This document shows positions 31,271-39,446 of a DNA stretch of 64,000 nt, piece by piece (the stretch's first letter is position 1; each line of letters starts with the position of its first letter). The notes under the pieces are model-generated. The model saw only the letters and a program-made list of their open reading frames with translations. It had not been told where the DNA came from and did not search any database. Source of the DNA: Bin87 sp034420475 (GTDB taxonomy: Bacteria; Chloroflexota; Dehalococcoidia; Lucifugimonadales; UBA3495); the NCBI GenBank assembly GCA_034420475.1, contig DAOULH010000010.1, positions 62,001 to 126,000 of the forward strand. Reading direction: 5' to 3'. A program made the translations under genes and the position numbers.

Positions 31271-32917
31271 TCAGAAAGCGCGGCGGTGGGAGTAGTTGAT
31301 CTCTTCGTTGGTGATGAACTCGAGGAGCACGGCGTTGCCGTTCTCGTTCTGTTGGCGGGCACGCTGGAACGCGGGGATGATCTCGTTGGGGTCGGTGACG
31401 CGCTCTGCGTAGCCGCCCATGGCGCGGCCCATGTCGGCGTAGTTGCCGCCGAGATCACGGGTGTTGTACAGGTAGTGGGAACGCTGCATGGCGTTGGTCT
31501 CCACAGCCATGGTGGAGTTATTCAGGACGACAGTGGTGATGGGGACGTTGCTGCGGACGGCGGTCTCGAAGTCAAGACCGACCATGCCGAAGGCGGCGTC
31601 GCCCATGAAGTTGACGCACATCTTTTCCGGGTCGGCCAGCTTGGCGCCGATGACGAGGCCGAGGCCGGTGCCGAGGCCGTGGGATTTACCCCAGCCGAGG
31701 TAGGTGCGCGGGCCGCCGGAGCGGTAGAACGGCGTGATCTGGTCGCGGGGGCTGCCGGAGTCGTGGGTGATGATGGCCTCGCTGGACGGAACGGCCCTCT
31801 GGAAGTCGGTGATGACGCGATAGGGATTGACCAGCGGGCCGGCGTCGGTGGTCTTGTGCTCCCACTCGGCGAGCCAGGCGTTGCGCACGGACGCGATCTC
31901 GCCGGTGACCTCGGCGTTGTTGCGGCGGCTGTCACCGACGATCTCGCGGCAGGCCTCGATCATCTGGCGCAGGGCCAGCTTGGCGTCGCCGATGAGCGGG
32001 AACTGGACGTCGTAGTCCTTGTTCAGGTCGCGGGGGTCGTTGGTGTTCTGGATCAGGGTCTTGCCGGCGGGCAGGTTCATGGACATGCCATGCTTGGTGA
32101 AGCTGGAACCGACGCCGAAGATGACGTCGGAGCGGCGGACGAAATGGTACACCGTGCCGGACATCACGCCGGACCCGCTGCCCAGGGCCAGGGGATGCAA
32201 CTCGGGGAAGCCGCTCTTGCCCAGCAGGGTGGTCATCACCGGAACGGACAGGAGCTCGGCAAGCTCGACCAACTCGGCGGTGGCCTCGGCGTACATCACG
32301 CCCTGGCCGGCGTGGATTACCGGGTAGGTGGCGGAGCACAGGGCGCGGGCGGCGGCCTCAACGTCGTCGGGGTCGGCCTGGGAAGCGGAACGGCGGACGT
32401 TGCCGCCCCAGTAGAATGCCTCCTCGGAGACCTCCTCGAGGGCCACATCGGCGGGGATTTCGACCATGGACGGGCCAGGGCGGCCGGTGTACAGGGCGTT
32501 TACGGCGCGGCGCATCACCTGGCTGGTGCTGCCGGAAAGATTGAGGCGCTCCAGGTGCTTGGTGACGCTGGCGAAGCTCTCGATGGAGTCGAACATGGGG
32601 AAGACGCCCTGGCGCTCGCGGGGATGGCCGAGCGGGAGCAGGAGGATGGGAACCGAATCGGAGAAGGACGTGGCGACGCCGGAATAGGCGTTCTCGGCGC
32701 CGGGGCCGTACTGCATGGCGAACACGCCCGGGGGCCGGCCGTTGGTAATGCGGCTGTAGCCGTCGGCGATGCCGACACCGACGCGCTCCTGGCGGCAGAT
32801 GATGGGTCGGATCCCGGCGGCGGCGCAGGCCTCGATAACCGGGGTGGTGGGGAAGCAGGACAGGTACTGGACGCCCTCCCGCTTGAGGATTTCGGCGATG
32901 GCATCGATTGTTTGCAC
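31271..32917 (-). CDS. Thiamine-pyrophosphate-requiring enzyme (acetolactate-synthase-like)
   Basis: A 548-residue three-domain TPP enzyme. The N-terminal Pyr domain carries the cofactor-activating Glu44 (CRQERVGVGIADGYSR), the middle domain begins near 190, and the C-terminal PP domain has NFMGDAAFGMVGLDFETAV followed by VVLNNSTMAVE, the Mg-TPP motif with Ala instead of Gly after GD. The start is GTG at 32917 with AGAGGT upstream; no in-frame ATG is suitable. It could be a 2-oxoacid decarboxylase or carboligase. The sequence alone does not show acetolactate synthesis, and no ilvN or ilvC is near. Confidence 0.9.
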   Translation of the reverse strand: MQTIDAIAEILKREGVQYLSCFPTTPVIEACAAAGIRPIICRQERVGVGIADGYSRITNGRPPGVFAMQYGPGAENAYSGVATSFSDSVPILLLPLGHPRERQGVFPMFDSIESFASVTKHLERLNLSGSTSQVMRRAVNALYTGRPGPSMVEIPADVALEEVSEEAFYWGGNVRRSASQADPDDVEAAARALCSATYPVIHAGQGVMYAEATAELVELAELLSVPVMTTLLGKSGFPELHPLALGSGSGVMSGTVYHFVRRSDVIFGVGSSFTKHGMSMNLPAGKTLIQNTNDPRDLNKDYDVQFPLIGDAKLALRQMIEACREIVGDSRRNNAEVTGEIASVRNAWLAEWEHKTTDAGPLVNPYRVITDFQRAVPSSEAIITHDSGSPRDQITPFYRSGGPRTYLGWGKSHGLGTGLGLVIGAKLADPEKMCVNFMGDAAFGMVGLDFETAVRSNVPITTVVLNNSTMAVETNAMQRSHYLYNTRDLGGNYADMGRAMGGYAERVTDPNEIIPAFQRARQQNENGNAVLLEFITNEEINYSHRRAF

Positions 32918-32985
32918 GGTGTTACCTCTGCATGGATGGTGTGATGGCGATGTGGGACCACGCGGCGTGATGTACGTCTCGAGGA

Positions 32986-33672
32986 CTATTCGGCGTCCGC
33001 TTCGGGACCGACCATGCCAGACCAGAAACGGGATACCGGGAAAGAGACATCGGGGAATGCCAACGGGCTCACGGAGTCGCCTGCTCGGAATTGGCGGACC
33101 GTTTGGTACTGCTCGCCTACCGGATCGGTATGGATGTAGACCCCGTATTCTTTGAGGTTGACGATCCAAACTTCGGGGATGCCAGCGGCGGCATACGCAG
33201 CCAATTTTTCTCCCTGGTCGTAGTTCAGCGAACTGTAGGAGACCTCGATGATGAACAGGATGTCGGCAGGAGTGGCCGGAGACAAATGGTAATCCGGTCG
33301 CTGGCGGAGGATAGCGAAATCGGGTTGCGGTTCGCTCAGCCGGTTGATGCGGACGGAACCCTGCACCCTTATCCGCGCCCGACTTAGCAGGGCGCCAAAC
33401 ATGAGATCGCTGATGCAATCGGTCGTGTCGTTGTGAATGTTTCCGACAGGGGCCATTTCGACGATCTCTCCGTTCAGCAGCTCGATGGGCTCGTATTCGG
33501 ACAGGATGCCGGCCAGACCCATAGATTGGTACTGGTCCGCGGTGAATCGATAGCTGCCGCTGAGAACTGCTTCGCGGTCCTGCCGGCCCAGGATGCCCGC
33601 GGCAACCATGGCGCGGAACTCGGCGGAACAGAAAGTACGGAGATCGTATGTACGCTCGGTTGTAGTGACCAT
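32986..33672 (-). CDS. Uma2 family endonuclease-like protein (DUF820)
   Basis: A 228-residue PD-(D/E)xK-fold protein of the Uma2 group. Conserved parts: EYEPIELLNGEIVEMAPVGNIHN, EPQPDFAILRQRPDYH with the first Asp, ADILFIIEVSYSSLNYDQGEK with the Glu-x-x and Lys, and AAAGIPEVWIVNL. Such proteins are numerous in cyanobacteria and Chloroflexota, and their targets are unknown. The ATG at 33672 is preferred over a longer upstream frame. A TG-extended -10 lies about 40 bp upstream. It diverges from the CaiB gene. Confidence 0.88.
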   Translation of the reverse strand: MVTTTERTYDLRTFCSAEFRAMVAAGILGRQDREAVLSGSYRFTADQYQSMGLAGILSEYEPIELLNGEIVEMAPVGNIHNDTTDCISDLMFGALLSRARIRVQGSVRINRLSEPQPDFAILRQRPDYHLSPATPADILFIIEVSYSSLNYDQGEKLAAYAAAGIPEVWIVNLKEYGVYIHTDPVGEQYQTVRQFRAGDSVSPLAFPDVSFPVSRFWSGMVGPEADAE

Positions 33673-33708
33673 GGTGATTGGTCTGCGAAGATTGCTCAAT
33701 CCAGGGGA

Positions 33709-33717
33709 ATTGTAGCA
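33709..33717 (-). promoter_or_regulatory. Extended -10 promoter of the Uma2 gene
   Basis: On the minus strand TGC-TACAAT, an extended -10 hexamer, about 40 bp upstream of the Uma2 ATG. No good -35 is seen. It is of the same type as those at 36687, 39420 and 50737. Confidence 0.4.
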
Positions 33718-33882
33718 TTCGGTCAACACTGGCCCTAGTGTGCCGCGAGTATAACATCCGATGGAGTCGCATCCGGCAGAGGGCCAACGGACCTTCCCGA
33801 ATGACCGCGACGTTGTTATTTCGTTTGTGCGGCGTTGGCAATGGGGCTAGAATGGCTGACGAACTCGTTGGGGGGTCTGATT

Positions 33883-35079
33883 TTGAGCAATGGAGCCCTG
33901 GCCGGCGTCAAGGTGGTTGACCTGACCCACCACATCGCCGGCCCCTACGCCACCAAGCTGTTGGCCGATTTTGGGGCCGACGTGTTGAAGATCGAGCGGC
34001 CCGGCGGCGACCCGGGGAGGCGACTGCCGCCGTTCTACCACGACGAACCGGGCAGTGAGAAAAGCCTGCCGTTTCTCTACCTGAACACCAACAAGCGCAG
34101 CATCACGCTGAACCTGAAATCGGAAACCGGGCGCGCCATCCTGATGGACCTGCTGGCGGACGCGGACGCGGTGGTGGAGAACTTCTCGCCGCAGGTGATG
34201 CCGGCTCTGGGTCTGGATGCGTACACGCTGCGGAAGCACAACCCGAGGCTGGTGGTGGCGTCGGTGTCGAATTTCGGGCAGACCGGGCCGTGGCGCGACT
34301 TCCGGGCGACTGAGATCGTCGAGTACGCGCTGGGCGGGCTGATGTACATCTTCGGCGCCTACGACCGGGAGCCGCTCAAACACGCGCTGCACCAGGCCCA
34401 GTTCAAGGCCGGAACCAACCTGGCGTCGGCAACGCTGATGGCACTGTACCACCAGCGGCTCACGGGCCAGGGCCAGCGCGTGGACGTGTCGATACAGGAG
34501 AGCATCGCGTCGGCGCTGCGGGACGTGACCAACAACTACACCTACACCGGCGCGGTTCGCCGGCGTCAGCCCAACCACACGGGCGACCTCACGCGGTTGC
34601 GAGCGGTTTCCGACGGTTACGTGCTGCCGAATCCCGGCATGGGGGCGACGCTGGACTGGAAGGTGCTGGTGGACTTCCTGGAAGCGCCGGAGTTGGACGA
34701 CGAGCGATTCGACAACGCTTCGGCGCGGCTGGAAAACGCGGAGGCGCTGGGAGACATCCTGGACCAGATTTTCGCCGCCAAGCAGAAGCAGGAAATCTTC
34801 TACGCGGCGCACCAGAAGCGGTTCATCTACGGCGTGATCGATTCGCCCGAGGAAACCCTGGACAACCCACAGATACAGGCCCGGGGTTACTACGTGCCGG
34901 TGGAACATCCTGATCTGGGGGAAATCACTTTCCCGGGAGCGCCTTTCCTGATGTCGGGCTCGCCGTGGGCGGTGCGGGACGCGGCGCCCCGGCTGGGAGA
35001 ACACAACGGCGAGGTGCTGGGGAACATGGGGTACGGCGCGCAGGAACTGGCCTGGCTACGGGCTTCGGAGGTGATCTGA
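33883..35079 (+). CDS. CaiB/BaiF family III CoA-transferase lacking the catalytic Asp
   Basis: A family III CoA-transferase of about 398 residues: GALAGVKVVDLTHHIAGPYATKLLADFGADVLKIERP, TNKRSITLNLKS, and the closing TGQGQRVDVSIQES block. At the position of the active-site Asp (usually DxxAG) it has QFKAG, so a Gln replaces the Asp. The start is judged to be TTG at 33883 with GGGGGT upstream; ATG at 33841 would add 14 residues. It lies 1 bp before a second CaiB gene that keeps the Asp, so it may be the non-catalytic partner of a heterodimer. Confidence 0.88.
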   Translation: MSNGALAGVKVVDLTHHIAGPYATKLLADFGADVLKIERPGGDPGRRLPPFYHDEPGSEKSLPFLYLNTNKRSITLNLKSETGRAILMDLLADADAVVENFSPQVMPALGLDAYTLRKHNPRLVVASVSNFGQTGPWRDFRATEIVEYALGGLMYIFGAYDREPLKHALHQAQFKAGTNLASATLMALYHQRLTGQGQRVDVSIQESIASALRDVTNNYTYTGAVRRRQPNHTGDLTRLRAVSDGYVLPNPGMGATLDWKVLVDFLEAPELDDERFDNASARLENAEALGDILDQIFAAKQKQEIFYAAHQKRFIYGVIDSPEETLDNPQIQARGYYVPVEHPDLGEITFPGAPFLMSGSPWAVRDAAPRLGEHNGEVLGNMGYGAQELAWLRASEVI

Positions 35080-35080
35080 C

Positions 35081-36433
35081 ATGGCCGGTCCGCTGGAAGG
35101 GGTCCGCATCGTGGAGATGGGCCAGCTCATCGCCATACCGTCGGCGATGAAGTGGATGGCCGACATGGGCGCACAGGTGATCCGGCTGGAGTCAGTGCAG
35201 CGGCTGGAGAGCTACCGTACCGACTCGCTGTACCACAACGACGTGGACGGCGAGTTCTGGAACCGGGGGGCCAACTTCTACGAGCAAAACCGGAACAAGC
35301 TGGGCCTGACGCTGGACCTGAGCCGGGACGAGGGTCGGCAAGTGCTGCGCGACCTGATCGCCGTGGCCGACGTGTTCGCCGAGAATTTCACGCCTCGGGT
35401 CATTCGCAATTTCGGGCTGGAGTACGAGGATCTGCGCAAGATCCGGCCGGACATAATCATGGTGTCTTCCACCGGCTACGGGTTCGACGGGCCGTGGGCC
35501 AACTTTGGCGCGACCGGCCCGGCTACGGAAGGGGCGGCGGGACTGGCGTACATCACCGGGTATCGCGGTGGCGGGCCGGTTATGTCCGAGATACCGTTCA
35601 CGGACTACACGGCCGGCGAGCATACGGTGGCGGCTGTCATGCTGGCGCTGATGCACCGGCTGAACACGGGCCAGGGGCAATTCATCGACGTGTCGCAGAC
35701 GCAGACCTGTAGTGCAACGATCCCGGAGGCGCTGCTGGACTGGACGGTGAACAGACGGGTGCCGGAACGGATCGGTAACGAATACCCGGCGATGTCACCC
35801 CACGGGTGCTACCCGTGCGCCGGGGATGACCGGTGGATCGCCATCGCCGTGGACAGCGATGAGGCTTGGCTGGCGTTGTGCCGCGTGATGGGCCGGGCCG
35901 ACTGGGCCGCTGACGAGCGCTATGCGGACGTGCTGAGCAGGATCCGGCATCGCGCTGAATTGGACAAGATGCTGGGTTTCGAGACCCGAAACCACGACAA
36001 CCACGAACTGATGGCTCGGCTGCAAGCGGAAGGCGTAGCGGCTGGAGCCGTGGTTGACAGCGAAGACCTGCTGTTCAACGAACACCTGAGAGAGCGAAGG
36101 TTTTACGAAATCGTCGATCACCACGAAGCGACAGGGATGCCGCCGCTGCCCTATGCCGGCCGGCCCTGGAAACTGTCGGACACTCCGGCGGTTCCGCCCC
36201 AGCCCGCTCCGATAATGGGTCAGCACAACCGGGACATATTGGCCGGTTTGCTGGGCAGGACGGACGGGGAGATCGCCGCGCTGGAAGAGGCGCAGATCGT
36301 TGGGTACGCGCCGCTGTCGCCGCGCGGGGTGCGTCGGCCGTCGCTGGACGAGCAGGTGCGGCAGGGCAGGATGCAGCGGTACGACACGGATTATGCGGAG
36401 CGGGTGCGGGAGTGGTTTGGAATTGATGGGTAG
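35081..36433 (+). CDS. CaiB/BaiF family III CoA-transferase
   Basis: A 450-residue family III CoA-transferase. N-terminal GPLEGVRIVEMGQLIAIPSAM and NRNKLGLTLDLSRDEG are followed by the active-site Asp175 in IPFTDYTAGEHTVAAV, and then MHRLNTGQGQFIDVSQTQ. These enzymes move CoA between carboxylic acids through an aspartyl-CoA intermediate and fold as interlocked dimers. The ATG at 35081 comes one base after the stop of the preceding CaiB-like gene, with GAGGTGA upstream. Succinyl-CoA or another dicarboxyl-CoA donor is common in the family; the acceptor is unknown. Confidence 0.94.
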   Translation: MAGPLEGVRIVEMGQLIAIPSAMKWMADMGAQVIRLESVQRLESYRTDSLYHNDVDGEFWNRGANFYEQNRNKLGLTLDLSRDEGRQVLRDLIAVADVFAENFTPRVIRNFGLEYEDLRKIRPDIIMVSSTGYGFDGPWANFGATGPATEGAAGLAYITGYRGGGPVMSEIPFTDYTAGEHTVAAVMLALMHRLNTGQGQFIDVSQTQTCSATIPEALLDWTVNRRVPERIGNEYPAMSPHGCYPCAGDDRWIAIAVDSDEAWLALCRVMGRADWAADERYADVLSRIRHRAELDKMLGFETRNHDNHELMARLQAEGVAAGAVVDSEDLLFNEHLRERRFYEIVDHHEATGMPPLPYAGRPWKLSDTPAVPPQPAPIMGQHNRDILAGLLGRTDGEIAALEEAQIVGYAPLSPRGVRRPSLDEQVRQGRMQRYDTDYAERVREWFGIDG

Positions 36434-36488
36434 GCAAGGAGCGTTTGCAAGATGAACAAAAAGGATCAGCGACCTCACTTGCGGCCAA

Positions 36489-36713
36489 GTGTTGCTGATT
36501 GCATTCGCGATTCTCCCCATCATTAGCTTGATAATCGGTTGCGGCAACTTGCATCGAGGCCCGGGAAGAACGAGCCCGAGTGTGCAATCTGTATGGGTAC
36601 ACGCTAAAGGACTGTCCAATCTGGCTACGCTGAGGGGAGCGGTTGGCAACAACGTCTTGTATCGGGCCGAGCTTTCACCCCGCCGATGCTATAATGGCTT
36701 TATCGCCGTATAG
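36489..36713 (+). CDS. Possible small lipoprotein ORF, perhaps frameshifted
   Basis: A 74-codon frame from GTG with a strong lipoprotein-like start: LLIAFAILPIISLIIGC, a hydrophobic stretch ending in a lipobox-type Cys, followed by an unrecognised tail. A separate ATG at 36453 (MNKKDQRPHLRP, with AAGGAGCG upstream) would give a natural charged N-terminus for the same signal if one frame change occurred near 36488. It may therefore be a frameshifted gene or chance. The 305-bp gap 36434-36738 holds nothing else except the extended -10 at 36687. Confidence 0.3.
   Translation: MLLIAFAILPIISLIIGCGNLHRGPGRTSPSVQSVWVHAKGLSNLATLRGAVGNNVLYRAELSPRRCYNGFIAV
36687..36695 (+). promoter_or_regulatory. Extended -10 promoter of the small membrane gene pair
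   Basis: TGC-TATAAT (36687-36695), a perfect -10 with TG extension, 43 bp before the first small membrane gene. No convincing -35 is present. Confidence 0.55.
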
Positions 36714-36738
36714 GGCAATTGTAACGGAGGATCCCATC

Positions 36739-36966
36739 ATGGCATGGGAACGGATTATCCAGGTCTGTCGAGCCGTCTTCTTGGTATCGGTTGCCGCCCT
36801 CAGCGTCGGTTTCGTGCTGATTATGATGGTCATGTTTGGCGGCCCGGCTTGGGTGGATTCATCGGCAGCCACCGAGACGGTTGGCGCAAGTCTTATGGCC
36901 GGCGGCGGTATCAGCGGCGGTATTTCAGCAATTTTCCTGAGACTCGGCCAGACGGGCGCGCGATGA
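36739..36966 (+). CDS. Small membrane protein, 75 residues (first of pair)
   Basis: A 75-residue protein with a charged N-terminus (MAWERIIQVCR), one long helix (about 12-34, VFLVSVAALSVGFVLIMMVMFGG) and a second Gly/Ala-rich helix (about 48-68, VGASLMAGGGISGGISAIFL). The ATG at 36739 has a textbook GGAGG eight bases upstream. The stop overlaps the start of the next gene by four bases (ATGA), implying coupled translation. No family was recognised. The near-equal length of the two proteins suggests a two-component membrane assembly. Confidence 0.65.
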   Translation: MAWERIIQVCRAVFLVSVAALSVGFVLIMMVMFGGPAWVDSSAATETVGASLMAGGGISGGISAIFLRLGQTGAR

Positions 36967-37190
36967 AGAGCGTGGTCAAACTAATCGGCCTCACCATCTC
37001 ATTTGGGTTTGTGATTGGTATCGCGGTTGTGTCGGTCTTGTTCGCAACCGGTTTAATGAAGTACAACGCTAACGTCGTTTGGGTAGCCTTCTTCAAAAAC
37101 GTCGGTTACAGCATCTTTGCCGGCATTATCGTGATTGCGATGATTGAGTTGTACAAAACCATCGAAACTGTCGTTAGACGCGACGATTAG
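36963..37190 (+). CDS. Small membrane protein, 75 residues (second of pair)
   Basis: A 75-residue protein with two predicted helices: LIGLTISFGFVIGIAVVSVL (about 6-27) and VWVAFFKNVGYSIFAGIIVI (about 38-60). A charged tail (KTIETVVRRDD) follows, presumably on the cytoplasmic side. It starts within the stop of the preceding 75-residue gene (ATGA overlap). No family was recognised. It is followed by an inverted repeat at 37202-37231 and then by the convergent leuD. Confidence 0.62.
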   Translation: MKSVVKLIGLTISFGFVIGIAVVSVLFATGLMKYNANVVWVAFFKNVGYSIFAGIIVIAMIELYKTIETVVRRDD

Positions 37191-37201
37191 CGGCATAAGT
37201 T

Positions 37202-37231
37202 CAGCGCGCCGGGATTGAACCCGGCGCGCTG
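37202..37231. terminator. Hairpin between the membrane gene pair and leuD
   Basis: A 12-bp arm CAGCGCGCCGGG and its complement around a six-base loop, between two convergent genes. The T-run after it is weak on both strands (TTGCGTTGT on plus). It is probably a shared terminator. Confidence 0.55.
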
Positions 37232-37254
37232 TTGCGTTGTGCTTCTTGGACAGT

Positions 37255-37845
37255 CTAGCTCTGCCGCGCCTCGAAGGCGGAGATGGCGTCCTCGTGCTGT
37301 AGGGTGAGGCCGATGTCGTCCAGGCCGTTGAGCAGGCAGTAGCGGCGGAACTCGTCCACCTCGAAGTCGACGACGATTTCCTCTTCGGCATCGCGCACCT
37401 GCTGCGCCTCCAGATCGACGGTGATCTGGAAACCCGGGTTCGCGGTGGCCTTTTCCAGGATGCGGCGGCAGTCGGTTTCGGACAACGTGAGGGGCAGCAG
37501 TCCGTTCTTGAAGCAGTTGTTGAAGAAGATGTCGGCGAAGCTGGGCGCGATGATGCACCGGATGCCGAAGTCCTCCAGGGCCCAGGGGGCGTGCTCACGT
37601 GACGAGCCGCAGCCGAAGTTGGGGCCGGACACCAGGATCTTGGAGCTGCGATAGGGCCCCTGGTTGAGAATGAAGTCGGGGTTTTCGGACCCATCCTCGT
37701 TGTAGCGATAGCGGTCGAAAAGGTTTGGGCCGAAGCCGGTGCGCTCGATGCTCTTGAGGTACACGGCGGGAATGATCATGTCGGTGTCGACGTTGACGGC
37801 GTCCAGGGGAGCGACGACGCCTTCCAGTTGCACAAAGGGTTCCAT
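37255..37845 (-). CDS. leuD: 3-isopropylmalate dehydratase small subunit
   Basis: A 196-residue LeuD that, with LeuC, isomerises 2- to 3-isopropylmalate in leucine synthesis. Typical blocks: VNVDTDMIIPAVYLKSIERTGFG, SKILVSGPNFGCGSSREHAPWAL, IIAPSFADIFFNNCFKNGLLP and LLNGLDDIGLTLQHEDAI. The ATG at 37845 gives the standard N-terminus; a longer frame enters the repeat arm at 37870. It lies about 105 bp downstream of leuC on the minus strand. Confidence 0.96.
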   Translation of the reverse strand: MEPFVQLEGVVAPLDAVNVDTDMIIPAVYLKSIERTGFGPNLFDRYRYNEDGSENPDFILNQGPYRSSKILVSGPNFGCGSSREHAPWALEDFGIRCIIAPSFADIFFNNCFKNGLLPLTLSETDCRRILEKATANPGFQITVDLEAQQVRDAEEEIVVDFEVDEFRRYCLLNGLDDIGLTLQHEDAISAFEARQS

Positions 37846-37869
37846 GTTTGCTTCCTCGCGTTTTGAGCG

Positions 37870-37902
37870 CAACGAGATTGCCGCGCTGCGCTCGCAATGA
37901 CC
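37870..37902 (+). repeat. Solo arm of the MITE-like element between leuC and leuD
   Basis: Runs from CAACGAGATTGCC to CTCGCAATGAC, one arm of the 155-bp inverted elements at 762-916, 6593-6749 and 15695-15848. It sits in the leuC-leuD spacer, directly upstream of the leuD start. No partner arm is seen. Confidence 0.65.
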
Positions 37903-37950
37903 GGGTGGTTTGGAGGGGATTGCGCGTTGCGCTCGTGGTGGCAGGATGGG

Positions 37951-39339
37951 CTAGAAGTCTCGCACGTCGACGAAGTGGCCGGCGATGGCGGCGGCGGCGG
38001 CCATCTCGGGGCTGACCAGATGAGTCCGGCCGCCCTTGCCCTGACGCCCTTCGAAGTTGCGGTTGGACGTGGAGGCGCAGCGCTGGCCGGGGTCCAAAAT
38101 GTCGGGGTTCATGCCCAGGCACATGGAGCAGCCGGCGACGCGCCAGTCGAACCCGGCGTCCTTGAACACCTTGTCCAGGCCCTCGGCTTCGGCCTCGGCC
38201 TTGACCCGGGCGGAACCGGGGACGACCATGGCGTAGACGTCTGAGCTGACCCGGCGGCCGCGGATGACGTTGGCGGCGGCGCGGAGATCGTCGATGCGGG
38301 CGTTGGTGCAGGCGCCGAGGAACACCCGGTCGATCCTGATGTCCTCGATGCGCTGGTTGGGTTCGAGACCCATGTACTCCAGGGCGCGCTCGGCGGCCTC
38401 GCGTTCGGCAGTGGTCTCGAAGGACGCGGGGTCCGGCACTCGGTCGGTGATGGGCGCGACCATATCGGGCTTGGTGCCCCAGGTGACGAAGGGGGCGAGG
38501 TCGCTGGCGCTGATGACGACGGTGCGGTCGTAGGATGCGCCGGCATCGGTAGGGAGTTGCCGCCACTGTTCGATCAGGGCTTCCAGCTCTGCGCCTTTGG
38601 GCGCGTAGGGGCGAGTGCGGACGTACTCGAAGGTGGTATCGTCGGGGGCGATCATGCCGGCGCGGGCGCCACCTTCGATGCTCATGTTGCACACGGTCAT
38701 GCGGCCGTCCATGGACAGGCCGCGGATGGCCTCGCCGGTGTACTCGATGACATGGCCGGTGCCGCCGTTGACGCTGATTTGGCCGATGATGCCCAGGATC
38801 ACGTCCTTGGCGGACACGCCGTTGGGCAGTTCGCCGTCAACGCGGACCTCCATGGTGCGGGGCTTGAACTGGCGCAGGGTCTGGGTGGCGAGGACGTGCT
38901 CGACCTCGGAAGTGCCGATGCCCACCGCGAAGCAGCCCAGCGCGCCGTGGGTCGAGGTGTGGCTGTCGCCGCAGACGACCGTCTTGCCGGGGAGGGTGTA
39001 GCCGAGGTCGGGGCCGATGACGTGGACGATGCCCTGGTTCTCGCTGAAGCGGTCGTAGTAGAAGGGCAGCCCGAACTCGGCGGCGTTGCGATCCAGCGCG
39101 TCCAACTGGGCCTTGGAAATCTGGTCTTCGATGGGTCGGGTAAGTTCCCAGGTGGGGGTGTTGTGGTCGGCGGTGGCGACGGTGAGGTCGGGCCGGCGGA
39201 CCTTGCGGCCGGCCATGCGGAGGCCGTCGAAGGCTTGCGGCGAGGTGACTTCATGCACCAGGTGCAGGTCGATGTAGATGAGGGAGGGTTGCCCCGGCTC
39301 TTCGTGAACCACGTGGGCGTCCCAGATTTTTTCGAACAT
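37951..39339 (-). CDS. leuC: 3-isopropylmalate dehydratase large subunit
   Basis: A 462-residue aconitase-family subunit carrying the [4Fe-4S] cluster. Cluster cysteines appear in VFLGACTNARIDDL and GCSMCLGMNPD; other markers are YIDLHLVHEVTSPQAFDGL, ATADHNTPTW, VVCGDSHTSTHGALGCFAVGIGTSEVEHVLATQ and SNRNFEGRQGKGGRTHLVSPEMAAAAAI. The ATG at 39339 (MFEKIWDAHVV) is the family start, with GAGGAGGA further upstream. It is first of leuC-leuD, behind an extended -10 at 39420. Confidence 0.97.
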   Translation of the reverse strand: MFEKIWDAHVVHEEPGQPSLIYIDLHLVHEVTSPQAFDGLRMAGRKVRRPDLTVATADHNTPTWELTRPIEDQISKAQLDALDRNAAEFGLPFYYDRFSENQGIVHVIGPDLGYTLPGKTVVCGDSHTSTHGALGCFAVGIGTSEVEHVLATQTLRQFKPRTMEVRVDGELPNGVSAKDVILGIIGQISVNGGTGHVIEYTGEAIRGLSMDGRMTVCNMSIEGGARAGMIAPDDTTFEYVRTRPYAPKGAELEALIEQWRQLPTDAGASYDRTVVISASDLAPFVTWGTKPDMVAPITDRVPDPASFETTAEREAAERALEYMGLEPNQRIEDIRIDRVFLGACTNARIDDLRAAANVIRGRRVSSDVYAMVVPGSARVKAEAEAEGLDKVFKDAGFDWRVAGCSMCLGMNPDILDPGQRCASTSNRNFEGRQGKGGRTHLVSPEMAAAAAIAGHFVDVRDF

Positions 39340-39419
39340 AGTGCGGGCGGCCAATTCAGTTCCTCCTCGGGCCGGCACAGATTAAAGGCGAGCCGGCAGC
39401 GGTCACGATACGACCCAAG

Positions 39420-39428
39420 ATTATAGCA
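39420..39428 (-). promoter_or_regulatory. Extended -10 promoter of leuCD
   Basis: On the minus strand TGC-TATAAT, about 80 bp upstream of the leuC ATG, with no good -35. No T-box or leader-peptide structure was recognised in the remaining leader. Confidence 0.5.
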
Positions 39429-39446
39429 TCGTGAGGCGCTGGAGCC

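Noticed and set aside
30839..32944. 700-codon plus-strand open frame across the TPR and TPP-enzyme genes
   Set aside because: It lies antisense to two genes with clear motifs and shows no domain of its own.
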